A stretch of DNA of 64,000 nt, taken from Phaeobacter porticola (GTDB lineage: Bacteria > Pseudomonadota > Alphaproteobacteria > Rhodobacterales > Rhodobacteraceae). Made by a program: the position numbers and the translations under genes. Below are positions 37,093 to 46,932 of this stretch, piece by piece. Numbering within the stretch: the stretch's first letter is position 1; each line of letters opens with the position of its first letter. Location of the stretch: the NCBI RefSeq assembly GCF_001888185.1, contig NZ_CP016364.1, positions 992,001 through 1,056,000 of the forward strand. Direction: 5' to 3'. The notes beneath the pieces are model-generated. The model did not search any database. It was not told where the DNA came from and saw only the letters and a program-made list of their open reading frames with translations.

Positions 37093-37443
37093 ATGATCAC
37101 GGGCGTGACCAAAATCATGACTGCGCTTGCCCTTGGGGGGGCGATTCTGGCTGGCTGTGGCGATATCATCAAAGATCGCCCAACCTATGCTGGTGTGCCG
37201 TTCAAGGCCAAATCCAAAGCCGTCAACAAGAAAGAGACACTGGCCAAGTTCACCACTACCGTGTCCAAGGCGACGCAGTCTCTGGACGGTGCGCGGTTGG
37301 CTGCTCATCACGACGGCACCCGCTATTGTATCGAGAACTTCGGCTCGTCCCGCATTCTCTGGCAGTCGGATCCGTTGGACACGGATGTGGGCGTGCCGTT
37401 GGATGGTGATACGGCGGTTTACGCGGGAACCTGCACCCCGTGA
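37093..37443 (+). CDS. Small lipoprotein in the nuo operon
   Basis: A 116-residue protein with a lipoprotein signal peptide: MITGVTKIMTALALGGAILAGC, with LAGC as lipobox (Cys22). The mature part is about 95 residues with two further Cys (RYCIENFG and AGTCTP) that may form a disulfide. I do not recognise a family. It lies between nuoF and nuoG in the same orientation with short gaps, so it is expressed with complex I. A periplasmic lipoprotein in this operon cannot be a standard peripheral-arm subunit; assembly, stability or envelope attachment are possible roles. Confidence 0.72.
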   Translation: MITGVTKIMTALALGGAILAGCGDIIKDRPTYAGVPFKAKSKAVNKKETLAKFTTTVSKATQSLDGARLAAHHDGTRYCIENFGSSRILWQSDPLDTDVGVPLDGDTAVYAGTCTP

Positions 37444-37518
37444 TCCGCGATTTCGCATATCTCATGGCTGCGCGGACATCCGTGTTATTGCATAACGGCC
37501 GTGCATCAGCGCCTGCTG

Positions 37519-37542
37519 AACGTTCTTTTACAAAGGAACGTT
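37519..37542 (+). promoter_or_regulatory. Hairpin that encloses the ribosome binding site of the next gene
   Basis: AACGTTCTTTT (37519-37529) pairs with AAAGGAACGTT (37532-37542), 11 bp with one G-U pair on paper and a very tight loop (the innermost pairs would open to make it). The right arm contains AAAGGA, the SD of the gene starting at 37548. Closing this AU-rich hairpin would hide the SD. Both ends also carry the 8-base palindrome GAACGTTC. Confidence 0.5.
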
Positions 37543-37547
37543 CGACC

Positions 37548-37967
37548 ATGCGATATCTGACCCTGCGCAGTCTGATTGCAAGCTGTGCCACCTGCCTGTT
37601 GCTGTTGCCGACGTCGGCAGCAGCCAAATCATCCTTGCGCGATGTGCAAGAGATTGAAGATCCGTTGTTCGCCGTCGCTGTGGCCAAGGAAGTGGCAGAC
37701 CATTGCGACAGCATTTCAGCACGCTTTTTCAAAGGCCTGACAGAGTTGCGTCGCCTCAAGGCACGCGCCAATGAACTGGGCTACTCTGACACCGAAATCC
37801 GCGCCTACATCGGCTCGGACAGTGAAAAAACCCGAATGCGAGCCAAGGGAGAACGCTTCCTGGCGCAAAACGGGGTCTCATATGAGAAAACGGAAACTTT
37901 CTGTACGTTTGGTCGTGCGGAAATCAAGAAAAATAGCGCGATCGGCGTTTTATTGAGGGCGAAATAG
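37548..37967 (+). CDS. Exported nuo-operon protein (DUF5333-like)
   Basis: A 139-residue protein with a Sec signal peptide (MRYLTLRSLIASCATCLLLL, cleavage near SAAA). The mature part is helical (IEDPLFAVAVAKEVADHCDS, then ARANELGYSDTEIRAYI) with two Cys (in DHCDS and TFCTFG) placed as for a disulfide. The ATG at 37548 has its SD inside a hairpin. From memory similar to DUF5333 of Rhodobacterales nuo operons; not verified. It ends 3 bases before nuoG. Probably periplasmic; role unknown. Confidence 0.75.
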   Translation: MRYLTLRSLIASCATCLLLLPTSAAAKSSLRDVQEIEDPLFAVAVAKEVADHCDSISARFFKGLTELRRLKARANELGYSDTEIRAYIGSDSEKTRMRAKGERFLAQNGVSYEKTETFCTFGRAEIKKNSAIGVLLRAK

Positions 37968-37970
37968 ACC

Positions 37971-39989
37971 ATGTCTGACCTCCGCAAGATCAACATTGAC
38001 GGAACCGAGATTGAGGTGGATGGGGCAATGACCCTGATCCAGGCTTGTGAAGAGGCTGGGGTGGAAATTCCCCGGTTCTGCTATCATGAGCGTCTATCCA
38101 TCGCCGGCAATTGCCGCATGTGCCTGGTTGAGGTTGTGGGCGGCCCGCCGAAACCTGCCGCTTCCTGCGCCATGCAGGTACGTGATTTGCGTCCCGGCCC
38201 CGAAGGTCAGGCACCGCAGGTGAAGACAAACTCACCGATGGTCAAAAAGGCCCGTGAGGGCGTGATGGAGTTCCTGCTGATCAACCACCCGCTGGATTGC
38301 CCGATCTGCGATCAGGGCGGCGAATGCGATCTGCAGGATCAGGCTATGGCCTATGGCGTTGATTTCTCGCGCTTCCGCGAAGCCAAGCGCGCGGTTGATG
38401 ACCTTGACCTTGGTCCGCTGGTCGGTACCGCGATGACGCGTTGCATCTCCTGCACCCGCTGCGTCCGCTTCACCACCGAGGTGGCAGGCATCACCCAGAT
38501 GGGCCAGACCGGTCGGGGAGAGGATAGCGAAATCACCTCCTACCTGAATGAGACGCTGGATTCGAACCTGCAAGGCAACATCATCGATCTTTGCCCGGTT
38601 GGGGCGCTGACGTCGAAACCCTACGCCTTCACCGCGCGTCCGTGGGAGCTGACCAAGACCGAAACCATCGACGTGATGGACGCGCTTGGCTCCAACATCC
38701 GCGTGGACACCAAGGGCCGCGAAGTGATGCGGATCCTGCCGCGCAACCATGACGGCGTGAACGAGGAATGGATCAGCGACAAGACCCGTTTCGTCTGGGA
38801 CGGCTTGCGCCGCCAGCGTCTGGATCGTCCTTACGTTCGTGTCGATGGCAAGCTGAAGCCCGCCACCTGGCCCGAAGCGCTGGAGGCTGCGGCCACAGCG
38901 ATGAAGGGCAAGAAAATCGCCGGTCTGATCGGTGATCTGGTCCCGGTTGAGGCGGCTTTTGCGCTGAAACAGCTGGTCGAAGGGCAGGATGGCAAGGTTG
39001 AGTGCCGGACTGACAAGGCCCGTCTGCCTATCGGCAACCGCGCGGCCTATGTCGGCACCGCCACCATCGAAGATATCGACAGCGCCAAGGCGATCATGCT
39101 GATCGGCACCGACCCCCGCAACGAGGCGCCGGTTCTGAATGCGCGCCTGCGCAAGGCTTGGATCAATGGCGCCAATATCGGCCTGATCGGCCAGCCGGTC
39201 GATCTGACCTATGACTATGCTCACCTCGGTACCGACCGCGCAGCGCTTGAGGCGCTTGTGAACGGCGAAACCGACGGCGCGATTGGCAAGGATACGCTGG
39301 TCATAGTCGGCCAGGGCGCCCTGCGTGAGGCCGATGGTCTGGCCGTACTGGCCCATGCGCAGAAATACGCGGCCATGACCGAATCTAAGCTGCTGGTGCT
39401 GCACACCGCTGCGGGCCGTGTCGGCGCGATGGATGTCAACGCTGTCACCGAAGGTGGCCTTGAAGCGGCCATTGACGGCTCAGAGGTGATCTACAACCTC
39501 GGCGCTGATGAGGTCGAAATTGATGCAGGCGCCTTTGTGATCTACCAGGGCTCGCACGGCGATCGCGGAGCGCATCGTGCCGATATCATCCTGCCAAGTG
39601 CTGCTTACACCGAGGAAAACGGCCTGTTTGTGAATACTGAAGGCCGCCCGCAACTGGCCATGCGCGCGAGCTTCGCGCCCGGTGAGGCGAAGGAAAACTG
39701 GGCGATCCTGCGGGCGCTGAGCGCAGAATTGGACGCCAAGCTTCCCTATGACTCGCTGGCGCAACTGCGCACCGCGCTGGTCGCAGAGGTGCCGCATCTG
39801 GCCCGCATCGACGACGTGGCGGAAAACGAGGGTCCGGCGCTTGAGGTTGAGGCGATGGGCAAGGCCGCGTTTGTGCCCGCGGTCAAGGATTTCTATCTGA
39901 CCAACCCGATTGCGCGGTCGTCGCAGCTGATGGCAGAACTGTCGGCGGGTGCAAAGGCGCGCGGCGCTGAGAAGATCGCAGCGGAGTGA
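37971..39989 (+). CDS. nuoG: NADH-quinone oxidoreductase subunit G
   Basis: A 672-residue 75-kDa subunit. The N-terminal ferredoxin-like domain has Cys37, Cys48, Cys51 and Cys66 for 2Fe-2S cluster N1b; then [10 protein letters not shown] with its upstream His and [16 protein letters not shown] with LCPVGAL for the two 4Fe-4S clusters N4 and N5. The rest is the molybdopterin-oxidoreductase-like domain, here catalytically inert. Shorter than the E. coli form and without the N7 motif as far as I can see, like mitochondrial NDUFS1. Confidence 0.96.
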   Translation: MSDLRKINIDGTEIEVDGAMTLIQACEEAGVEIPRFCYHERLSIAGNCRMCLVEVVGGPPKPAASCAMQVRDLRPGPEGQAPQVKTNSPMVKKAREGVMEFLLINHPLDCPICDQGGECDLQDQAMAYGVDFSRFREAKRAVDDLDLGPLVGTAMTRCISCTRCVRFTTEVAGITQMGQTGRGEDSEITSYLNETLDSNLQGNIIDLCPVGALTSKPYAFTARPWELTKTETIDVMDALGSNIRVDTKGREVMRILPRNHDGVNEEWISDKTRFVWDGLRRQRLDRPYVRVDGKLKPATWPEALEAAATAMKGKKIAGLIGDLVPVEAAFALKQLVEGQDGKVECRTDKARLPIGNRAAYVGTATIEDIDSAKAIMLIGTDPRNEAPVLNARLRKAWINGANIGLIGQPVDLTYDYAHLGTDRAALEALVNGETDGAIGKDTLVIVGQGALREADGLAVLAHAQKYAAMTESKLLVLHTAAGRVGAMDVNAVTEGGLEAAIDGSEVIYNLGADEVEIDAGAFVIYQGSHGDRGAHRADIILPSAAYTEENGLFVNTEGRPQLAMRASFAPGEAKENWAILRALSAELDAKLPYDSLAQLRTALVAEVPHLARIDDVAENEGPALEVEAMGKAAFVPAVKDFYLTNPIARSSQLMAELSAGAKARGAEKIAAE

Positions 39990-40372
39990 TCCGGGCGGGC
40001 ATCATATCGCCCTTGCTGCTGGCGGCCTGCGTGCAGGCCCCACAGACATCGCAGGCGCCGTTCACCCCCGATTATCAAGGGGTGGAAACGCGGCTTCTGG
40101 ATGGCGATCTGGTGCAGTTCCACGTTGCCATGACCGGTGCCAGAAACAGCGCCGATCTGGATAATTATGCTGAATGCGCAGCGGCGCAATATGCGCTGAT
40201 CCGCGGTTATGGATTTGCACGTCACGTGCGCACAAAAATGAAACAAGAGGGTGGCGTTCAGACGGCAGATGCTGTCTACACCATCTCGCCTTCCCTCCCG
40301 CGCGGACTGCGCACCATCGACGCTGAAGTCGTGGTCGCGGATTGCGAGGCTAACGGAATACCCACGGTGTGA
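39986..40372 (+). CDS. Second small lipoprotein in the nuo operon
   Basis: A 128-residue protein, GTG start, overlapping the nuoG stop by 4 bases (GTGA). [15 protein letters not shown] is a short lipoprotein signal with lipobox LAAC (Cys15). The mature domain has the pattern [21 protein letters not shown] and a late Cys (VVADCEANG), fitting one disulfide. I do not recognise a named family, though similar proteins occur next to nuoH in related bacteria as I recall. Ends 6 bases before nuoH. The tight coupling to nuoG argues it is really expressed. Confidence 0.72.
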   Translation: MIRAGIISPLLLAACVQAPQTSQAPFTPDYQGVETRLLDGDLVQFHVAMTGARNSADLDNYAECAAAQYALIRGYGFARHVRTKMKQEGGVQTADAVYTISPSLPRGLRTIDAEVVVADCEANGIPTV

Positions 40373-40378
40373 GGACCT

Positions 40379-41416
40379 ATGGCTGAATTCTTTAACACCC
40401 CAGGCGGCATTGCTGTACTGATCCTGGCGCAAGTGCTTGCAGTTGTTGCCTTTGTCATGATTTCGCTTCTGTTCCTCGTTTACGGGGACCGCAAAATCTG
40501 GGCGGCTGTCCAGATGCGCCGAGGCCCCAATGTGGTGGGCATCTATGGCCTGCTGCAATCGGTTGCGGACGCACTCAAATACGTCGTCAAAGAGGTGGTG
40601 ATACCCGCCGGTGCTGACCGCACCGTGTTTATCCTGGCACCACTGACCAGTTTTGTTCTGGCGATGATCGCTTGGGCGGTGATCCCCTTCAACGACGGCT
40701 GGGTGCTCTCGGATATCAACGTCGCCATTCTCTATGTGTTCGCGGTCTCCTCGCTTGAAGTCTACGGCGTGATCATGGGCGGTTGGGCGTCCAACTCGAA
40801 ATATCCGTTCCTTGGCTCCTTGCGCTCTGCGGCACAGATGATCTCTTACGAGGTCTCCATCGGTCTGATCATCGTTGGTGTGATCATCTCCACCGGTAGC
40901 ATGAACTTCGGTGATATCGTGCGCGCGCAGGATGGCGATCTGGGACTGTTGAACTGGTACTGGATCCCACATTTCCCGATGGTGTTCCTGTTCTTCATCT
41001 CGGCATTGGCCGAAACCAACCGCCCGCCGTTCGACCTGCCTGAGGCGGAATCGGAGCTGGTCGCGGGCTACCAGGTGGAATACTCGGCGACGCCCTTCCT
41101 GCTGTTCATGGCTGGTGAGTATATCGCCATCTTCCTGATGTGTGCGCTGACAACCCTGCTGTTCTTTGGCGGCTGGCTGTCCCCGATCCCGGGCCTGCCC
41201 GATGGCGTCTTGTGGATGGTCGCAAAAATGGCGTTCTTCTTCTTCCTTTTCGCAATGGTAAAGGCGATCACCCCCCGCTACCGCTACGACCAGCTGATGC
41301 GCCTGGGCTGGAAAGTGTTCCTGCCGTTCTCACTGGCTTGGGTGGTCTTCGTATCCTTTGCTGCAAAATTTGACTGGTTCTGGGGCATCTTCGCCCGCTG
41401 GACCGTGGGAGGCTAA
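40379..41416 (+). CDS. nuoH: NADH-quinone oxidoreductase subunit H
   Basis: A 345-residue membrane subunit (ND1 homologue) with eight or more helices that form the quinone entry channel. Conserved blocks include [21 protein letters not shown] near 36-56, [18 protein letters not shown] near 121-138, [20 protein letters not shown] near 211-230 (the acidic quinone-chamber loop) and [17 protein letters not shown] near 299-315. Full length, after the small lipoprotein gene. Confidence 0.97.
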   Translation: MAEFFNTPGGIAVLILAQVLAVVAFVMISLLFLVYGDRKIWAAVQMRRGPNVVGIYGLLQSVADALKYVVKEVVIPAGADRTVFILAPLTSFVLAMIAWAVIPFNDGWVLSDINVAILYVFAVSSLEVYGVIMGGWASNSKYPFLGSLRSAAQMISYEVSIGLIIVGVIISTGSMNFGDIVRAQDGDLGLLNWYWIPHFPMVFLFFISALAETNRPPFDLPEAESELVAGYQVEYSATPFLLFMAGEYIAIFLMCALTTLLFFGGWLSPIPGLPDGVLWMVAKMAFFFFLFAMVKAITPRYRYDQLMRLGWKVFLPFSLAWVVFVSFAAKFDWFWGIFARWTVGG

Positions 41417-41419
41417 CTG

Positions 41420-41914
41420 ATGGCGAACATCGACTACACCCGCGCCGCCAAATACTTCCTGCTGCAGGATTTCTGGGTCGGCTTCAAACTGGGGCTGAAG
41501 TATTTCTTCGCGCCCAAGGCCACCCTGAACTATCCGCACGAGAAGGGGCCTCTGTCGCCTCGCTTTCGTGGCGAACATGCGCTGCGTCGCTATCCAAACG
41601 GCGAAGAACGCTGCATTGCCTGCAAACTGTGCGAGGCGGTTTGCCCGGCGCAGGCGATCACCATCGACGCGGAACCGCGCGAGGACGGCAGCCGCCGCAC
41701 CACGCGCTATGACATCGACATGACCAAATGCATCTACTGCGGTTTCTGCCAGGAAGCCTGCCCAGTGGATGCTATTGTCGAAGGCCCGAACTTCGAGTTT
41801 GCGACCGAAACCCGCGAGGAGCTGTTCTACGACAAGGACAAGCTGCTTTCGAACGGCGAACGCTGGGAAGCTGAGATTGCGCGCAACCTCGAACTGGATG
41901 CGCCCTACCGATGA
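41420..41914 (+). CDS. nuoI: NADH-quinone oxidoreductase subunit I (clusters N6a/N6b)
   Basis: A 164-residue ferredoxin-type subunit (TYKY). Two 4Fe-4S motifs are complete: Cys65, Cys68, Cys71 with Cys75 ([11 protein letters not shown]) and Cys104, Cys107, Cys110 with Cys114 ([11 protein letters not shown]). The N-terminal amphipathic part ([19 protein letters not shown]) docks on the membrane arm. Its stop overlaps the next gene by 4 bases (ATGA). Confidence 0.97.
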   Translation: MANIDYTRAAKYFLLQDFWVGFKLGLKYFFAPKATLNYPHEKGPLSPRFRGEHALRRYPNGEERCIACKLCEAVCPAQAITIDAEPREDGSRRTTRYDIDMTKCIYCGFCQEACPVDAIVEGPNFEFATETREELFYDKDKLLSNGERWEAEIARNLELDAPYR

Positions 41915-42330
41915 GCGACGCCAAGAACCCATTTGAGGCCATGATGGCCCAGGCTCAGGACATGGCCAAAGCCCTGAACCCCGCGTTGGAGAGCTTCTCT
42001 CCCACCGGTGCGTTCAAGGAGTTTGAGGCGCTGTGGCCGACGATGCCGAAAGACGTCATGGAAATGATGTTCGGCAATACTGTCAACAAGGGCGGCCTGG
42101 ATGCCAAAACCCGCCTGTTGCTGACGCTGGCCGGGCTGACAATGCAGGGCGCGCAGGCAGATTCAGCCGTGCGCCAGACCGTACGCCACGCCCTAGCGGC
42201 GGGCGCGAAGAAACAAGAGATCGTTGAAACGATCGGACAGATGTCGGTGTTTGCCGGCATCCCGGCCATGACCCGCGCGCTGGAGCTGGCGCAAGAGGTC
42301 ATGGACGCCAAAGGGGACAATGAAACATGA
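41911..42330 (+). CDS. Carboxymuconolactone-decarboxylase-like protein without cysteines
   Basis: A 139-residue all-helical protein. Residues 60-125 match the CMD/AhpD fold: [19 protein letters not shown], then [28 protein letters not shown]. AhpD-type peroxidase reductases use a CxxC pair, but this protein has no Cys at all, so it is not a thiol reductase. It lies inside the nuo operon, overlapping both nuoI and nuoJ by 4 bases. It may be a decarboxylase-fold enzyme or a structural/assembly protein; its function is unknown. Confidence 0.8.
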   Translation: MSDAKNPFEAMMAQAQDMAKALNPALESFSPTGAFKEFEALWPTMPKDVMEMMFGNTVNKGGLDAKTRLLLTLAGLTMQGAQADSAVRQTVRHALAAGAKKQEIVETIGQMSVFAGIPAMTRALELAQEVMDAKGDNET

Positions 42331-42929
42331 GCGTTTTTGCCTTTTACCTCTTTGCCATCAGCGCCATCACCGGCGGGCTGTTCACGGTGATCAGCCGTCA
42401 GCCGGTGCATTCGGTGCTGTGGCTGATCCTGGCCTTCATTTCCTCCGCCGGGCTGTTCGTCCTGCTGGGGGCGGAATTTGTCGCCATGCTGCTGATCATC
42501 GTCTACGTGGGCGCGGTTGCGGTGCTGTTCCTCTTCGTGGTGATGATGCTGGATGTGGATTTCGCCGAGCTGAAAGCCGAGATGGCGCGCTACATGCCGC
42601 TGGCGCTGCTCATCGGTCTGGTGATCCTCATGCAATTCGTCATGGCCTTTGGCGCTTGGGAAACCGCACCGGCAGCAGCGACACAGCTGGCCCAACCGAT
42701 CCCGACGGACCAACATAACACCGAGGCGCTTGGCCTCATCATTTATGATCAATACTTCCTTCTGTTCCAGCTCTCCGGCCTGATCCTGCTGGTTGCGATG
42801 ATCGGTGCCATTGTGCTGACCCTACGCCACCGCACGGACGTCAAGCGCCAGGATGTCGTCGCCCAGATGATGCGTGATCCGGCCACCGCGATGGAACTCA
42901 AGGATGTGAAACCGGGGCAGGGGCTTTGA
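42327..42929 (+). CDS. nuoJ: NADH-quinone oxidoreductase subunit J
   Basis: A 200-residue membrane subunit (ND6 homologue) with five helices. The third helix region [21 protein letters not shown] near 50-72 contains the pi-bulge segment that moves during turnover, followed by VVMMLDVDF. Overlaps the CMD-like gene by 4 bases and is followed by nuoK after 4 bases. Confidence 0.95.
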   Translation: MSVFAFYLFAISAITGGLFTVISRQPVHSVLWLILAFISSAGLFVLLGAEFVAMLLIIVYVGAVAVLFLFVVMMLDVDFAELKAEMARYMPLALLIGLVILMQFVMAFGAWETAPAAATQLAQPIPTDQHNTEALGLIIYDQYFLLFQLSGLILLVAMIGAIVLTLRHRTDVKRQDVVAQMMRDPATAMELKDVKPGQGL

Positions 42930-42933
42930 GACA

Positions 42934-43239
42934 ATGATCACACTCGAGCATTATCTAACCGTCGCGGCGACGCTGTTCGTCATCGGCATCTTCGGGCTCT
43001 TCCTGAACCGCAAGAACGTCATCATCCTGCTGATGAGCATCGAACTGATGCTCCTGGCGGTGAACATCAACCTTGTGGCCTTCTCCAGCTTCCTTGGCGA
43101 TCTGGTGGGTCAGGTCTTCACCCTCTTTGTGCTGACCGTGGCCGCCGCTGAGGCCGCCATTGGCCTTGCGATCCTGGTTTGCTTCTTCCGCAACCGCGGC
43201 ACTATCGCCGTGGAAGACATCAACGTGATGAAGGGCTAA
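42934..43239 (+). CDS. nuoK: NADH-quinone oxidoreductase subunit K
   Basis: A 101-residue, three-helix proton-channel subunit (ND4L homologue). [20 protein letters not shown] near 34-53 and the [20 protein letters not shown] block near 69-88 hold the two conserved membrane glutamates of the E-channel. Full length. Confidence 0.96.
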   Translation: MITLEHYLTVAATLFVIGIFGLFLNRKNVIILLMSIELMLLAVNINLVAFSSFLGDLVGQVFTLFVLTVAAAEAAIGLAILVCFFRNRGTIAVEDINVMKG

Positions 43240-43245
43240 AGCGTC

Positions 43246-45372
43246 ATGGAAACCATCCTTCTCTTTGCCCCTCTGGTCGGGGCCATCATTTGTGGCTTTG
43301 GCTGGAAGTTTATCGGCGAGACCGCAGCCACGTGGACCGCAACCGGGCTTTTGTTCCTGTCGGCGCTTTTGTCGTGGATTGTCTTCCTCAGCTTCGACGG
43401 GATTACACAGTCGATTGAGATCATGCGCTGGATCGAAAGCGGCTCGCTGTCGACCTCCTGGGCGATCCGTCTGGACCGGATGACTGCGATCATGCTGATC
43501 GTTGTAACCACCGTGTCATCGCTGGTGCATCTCTATTCCTTTGGCTACATGGCCCATGACCCGCAGTGGAAAGACGGCGAGAGCTACAAGCCGCGCTTCT
43601 TCGCCTATCTGTCGTTCTTTACCTTTGCGATGCTGATGCTGGTGACCTCTGACAATCTGGTCCAGATGTTCTTTGGCTGGGAAGGCGTGGGCGTTGCCTC
43701 CTACCTGCTGATCGGCTTCTATTACCGCAAGCCCTCGGCCAACGCGGCTGCGATGAAAGCGTTTATCGTCAACCGTGTGGGTGATTTCGGCTTTGCGCTT
43801 GGTATCTTTGCCTTGTTCTTCCTGACCGACAGCATCAACTTTGACGACATCTTTGCAGCCGTGCCGCAGCTGGCGGAAACCCAGCTAAGCTTCCTGTGGT
43901 CGGAGTGGAATGCCGCCAATCTGATTGCAGTCCTGTTGTTCATTGGTGCCATGGGTAAATCGGCTCAGCTGATCCTGCACACATGGTTGCCGGATGCGAT
44001 GGAAGGCCCGACGCCGGTGTCGGCGCTGATCCACGCGGCCACCATGGTGACTGCGGGCGTATTCCTGGTCTGCCGCATGTCGCCGCTGATGGAGTTCGCG
44101 CCCGAGGCGACAACTTTCATCACCGTGCTGGGTGCAACCACGGCCTTCTTCGCGGCCACTGTAGGTCTGGTGCAGACCGACATCAAACGCGTCATCGCTT
44201 ATTCGACCTGCTCGCAGCTTGGCTACATGTTCGTGGCCGCAGGTGTTGGCATGTATTCCGCCGCGATGTTCCACCTGTTCACACATGCCTTCTTCAAGGC
44301 GATGCTGTTCCTTGGCGCGGGCTCCGTCATCCACGCGATGCACCACGAGCAGGACATGATGAACTATGGCGGCCTGCGTAAAAAGATCCCTTATACCTTT
44401 GCCGCGATGATGATCGGTACGCTGGCCATCACCGGTGTTGGTATTCCACTGACCCATTTTGGTTTTGCCGGTTTTCTGTCGAAAGACGCCATCATCGAAA
44501 GCGCCTACGCAGGGGGATCCTCCTATGGGTTCTGGATGCTGGTGATCGCAGCTGCGATGACCTCCTTCTACAGCTGGCGCCTGATTTTCCTGACCTTTTA
44601 CGGCAAACCGCGCGGCGACAAGCATACGCATGATCACGCGCACGAAAGCCCCATGGTTATGTTGATCCCGTTGGGCGTGCTCGCCCTCGGTGCGATCTTC
44701 TCTGGCATGCTCTGGTATAACAGCTTCTTCGGCCATGCTGATAAGGTTGGCAAATTCTACGGCATCCCGGTGGTAGAAGCGTCTGCAGCAGCGCACGGCG
44801 AAGAGGTCGCAGCAGATGCGGACCACGGCGCTGATGACAGCCACGCCACCACGGCGGATGAGGGTCATGGCGCAGCTGACGCATCCGGTGAGCATCACTA
44901 TGTTTTCGCGGGTCAACCGGGAGAGGGCGCGCTGTATTTTGGTGCTGATAACACTGTTCTGGATGACGCACATGCCGCCCCGAAATGGGTAAAGGTGTCG
45001 CCGTTCATTGCAATGCTGCTTGGCCTTGGTCTTGCGATCCTGTTCTATATCGTGAATCCAAGCCTTCCAGGCCGTCTCGCCAAGCAACAGCAGCCGCTAT
45101 ATCTGTTCCTCAAGAACAAGTGGTACTTTGACGAGCTTTACGACGTTGTCTTTGTCAAACCGACCATGATGATCGGCCGTTTCCTGTGGAAGCGTGGCGA
45201 TGGCAAGACGATTGATGGCGCGTTGAACGGTATCGCCCTTGGGATCATCCCCTTCTTCACCCGCCTCGCCGGTCGCGCTCAGTCGGGTTACATTTTCACC
45301 TATGCCTTCTGGATGGTGCTGGGCATTGCTGCCCTGGTTACCTGGATGTCGATCGGCGGAGGAGCGCACTGA
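43246..45372 (+). CDS. nuoL: NADH-quinone oxidoreductase subunit L with His/Asp-rich insert
   Basis: A 708-residue antiporter-like subunit at the distal end of the membrane arm. The core blocks ([20 protein letters not shown] near 142-161, [20 protein letters not shown] near 245-264, [20 protein letters not shown] near 311-330) carry the proton-path Lys, Glu and His. Longer than the E. coli form. A charged loop holds KHTHDHAHE near 459-467 and an acidic His-rich stretch (about 517-551). The C-terminal helix that runs along the membrane arm follows. Overlaps nuoM by one base. Confidence 0.96.
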   Translation: METILLFAPLVGAIICGFGWKFIGETAATWTATGLLFLSALLSWIVFLSFDGITQSIEIMRWIESGSLSTSWAIRLDRMTAIMLIVVTTVSSLVHLYSFGYMAHDPQWKDGESYKPRFFAYLSFFTFAMLMLVTSDNLVQMFFGWEGVGVASYLLIGFYYRKPSANAAAMKAFIVNRVGDFGFALGIFALFFLTDSINFDDIFAAVPQLAETQLSFLWSEWNAANLIAVLLFIGAMGKSAQLILHTWLPDAMEGPTPVSALIHAATMVTAGVFLVCRMSPLMEFAPEATTFITVLGATTAFFAATVGLVQTDIKRVIAYSTCSQLGYMFVAAGVGMYSAAMFHLFTHAFFKAMLFLGAGSVIHAMHHEQDMMNYGGLRKKIPYTFAAMMIGTLAITGVGIPLTHFGFAGFLSKDAIIESAYAGGSSYGFWMLVIAAAMTSFYSWRLIFLTFYGKPRGDKHTHDHAHESPMVMLIPLGVLALGAIFSGMLWYNSFFGHADKVGKFYGIPVVEASAAAHGEEVAADADHGADDSHATTADEGHGAADASGEHHYVFAGQPGEGALYFGADNTVLDDAHAAPKWVKVSPFIAMLLGLGLAILFYIVNPSLPGRLAKQQQPLYLFLKNKWYFDELYDVVFVKPTMMIGRFLWKRGDGKTIDGALNGIALGIIPFFTRLAGRAQSGYIFTYAFWMVLGIAALVTWMSIGGGAH

Positions 45373-46919
45373 TGGACAATCTCCTTTCTATTGTCACCTT
45401 TATCCCGGCGCTTGCAGCGGCCATTCTGGCCCTGTTCCTGCGCGGCGAGGATGAGGCGGCGCAACGCAACGCCAAGTCTGTTGCGCTTTTTGCCACCACG
45501 GTCACTTTTCTGGTGAGCCTTGGCATCTATTTCCAGTTCGACCCCTCTGATACGGGATTTCAGTTTGTGGAAGAGGCTGAGTGGATCTTCGGCCTGAAAT
45601 ACAAAATGGGTGTCGATGGCATTTCCGTGCTCTTCGTGATGCTCACCACCTTTGTGATGCCGCTGACCATTCTGGCCAGCTGGGGTGTGAATACCCGCGT
45701 CAAGGAATACATGATCGCCTTCCTGATGCTGGAAACGCTGATGCTTGGCGTGTTCATGGCGCTGGATCTGGTGTTGTTCTACCTGTTCTTTGAGGCAGGC
45801 CTGATCCCGATGTTCCTGATCATCGGGATCTGGGGCGGCAAGGAACGGATCTACGCGTCGTTCAAATTCTTCCTCTACACCTTCTTCGGCTCGGTGCTGA
45901 TGCTGGTGGCGATGGTCGCGATGTACGCAGATGCGGGCACCACCGATATCGCGCAATTGCTGACGCACAGCTTCTCGGCCTCAGGGTTCGAACTGCTGGG
46001 CATCCAGGTCGTTGGCGGGATGCAGACACTGTTGTTCCTGGCGTTCTTTGCTTCCTTCGCGGTGAAAATGCCGATGTGGCCGGTCCACACTTGGCTGCCC
46101 GATGCGCACGTACAGGCACCGACCGCAGGTTCAGTGGTGCTGGCGGCGATCCTGTTGAAGATGGGCGGCTATGGCTTCCTGCGCTTCAGCTTGCCGATGT
46201 TCCCTGTCGGGGCTGACGTGATGACCGATCTGATCCTGTGGATGTCGGCGATTGCAGTTGTCTACACCTCGCTTGTGGCGCTGGTGCAGTCGGACATGAA
46301 GAAGCTGATCGCCTATTCCTCGGTTGCACATATGGGCTTTGTGACCATGGGGATCTTTGCGGCCAATCAGCAGGGCATTGACGGCGCGATCTTCCAGATG
46401 CTGAGCCACGGTTTCATCTCGGCGGCGCTGTTCCTTTGTGTTGGCGTCATCTATGACCGCATGCACACGCGGGACATCGACGCCTATGGTGGTCTTGTCA
46501 TCCGGATGCCCGCCTATGCGCTGGTCTTCATGTTCTTCACCATGGGCAACGTCGGTCTGCCGGGCACGTCGGGCTTCATCGGTGAATTCTTGACCCTGAT
46601 GGGGACCTTCCAGAAGAACACCTGGGTCGCAGCTGTTGCTGCAACTGGCGTCATCTTCTCGGCAGGTTATGCGCTGTGGCTCTATCGCCGTGTGGTTTTT
46701 GGCGACCTGATCAAAGGCAGCCTCAAGACCATCAAGGATATGACTGCCCGCGAGCGCTTCATCTTTGCACCGCTGGTGGTGATGACCATCCTTCTGGGGG
46801 TCTACCCGGCGCTTGTCACCGATATCATCAGCCCGTCGACCGAGGCGCTGATTGCAAACTTCAATGAATCTCTGGCCGCCGCGGACCTGTCCCCGGCGAC
46901 CCAGATAGCTTCGCACTAA
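45372..46919 (+). CDS. nuoM: NADH-quinone oxidoreductase subunit M
   Basis: A 515-residue antiporter-like proton-pumping subunit (ND4 homologue). Canonical blocks: [20 protein letters not shown] near 136-155 with the key Glu, [20 protein letters not shown] near 238-257, [20 protein letters not shown] near 306-325 and [16 protein letters not shown] near 395-410. About 14 membrane helices. Starts with an ATG overlapping the nuoL TGA. Confidence 0.97.
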   Translation: MDNLLSIVTFIPALAAAILALFLRGEDEAAQRNAKSVALFATTVTFLVSLGIYFQFDPSDTGFQFVEEAEWIFGLKYKMGVDGISVLFVMLTTFVMPLTILASWGVNTRVKEYMIAFLMLETLMLGVFMALDLVLFYLFFEAGLIPMFLIIGIWGGKERIYASFKFFLYTFFGSVLMLVAMVAMYADAGTTDIAQLLTHSFSASGFELLGIQVVGGMQTLLFLAFFASFAVKMPMWPVHTWLPDAHVQAPTAGSVVLAAILLKMGGYGFLRFSLPMFPVGADVMTDLILWMSAIAVVYTSLVALVQSDMKKLIAYSSVAHMGFVTMGIFAANQQGIDGAIFQMLSHGFISAALFLCVGVIYDRMHTRDIDAYGGLVIRMPAYALVFMFFTMGNVGLPGTSGFIGEFLTLMGTFQKNTWVAAVAATGVIFSAGYALWLYRRVVFGDLIKGSLKTIKDMTARERFIFAPLVVMTILLGVYPALVTDIISPSTEALIANFNESLAAADLSPATQIASH

Positions 46920-46932
46920 GGGGGCGTGGGCG

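Noticed and set aside
35635-37458. Minus-strand open frame of 607 codons opposite nuoF and its neighbours
   Set aside because: It is a shadow of nuoF in a GC-rich frame. No motif or RBS supports it, while the plus strand carries complete NADH, FMN and Fe-S motifs.
37519-37542. Hairpin before 37548 as a transcription terminator
   Set aside because: It has few GC pairs, no U-tract after the right arm, and lies upstream of a start codon inside an operon; an RBS-masking role fits better.
38232-39404. Minus-strand open frame of 390 codons opposite nuoG
   Set aside because: Antisense to clear NuoG cluster motifs; composition is that of reverse-complement coding sequence.
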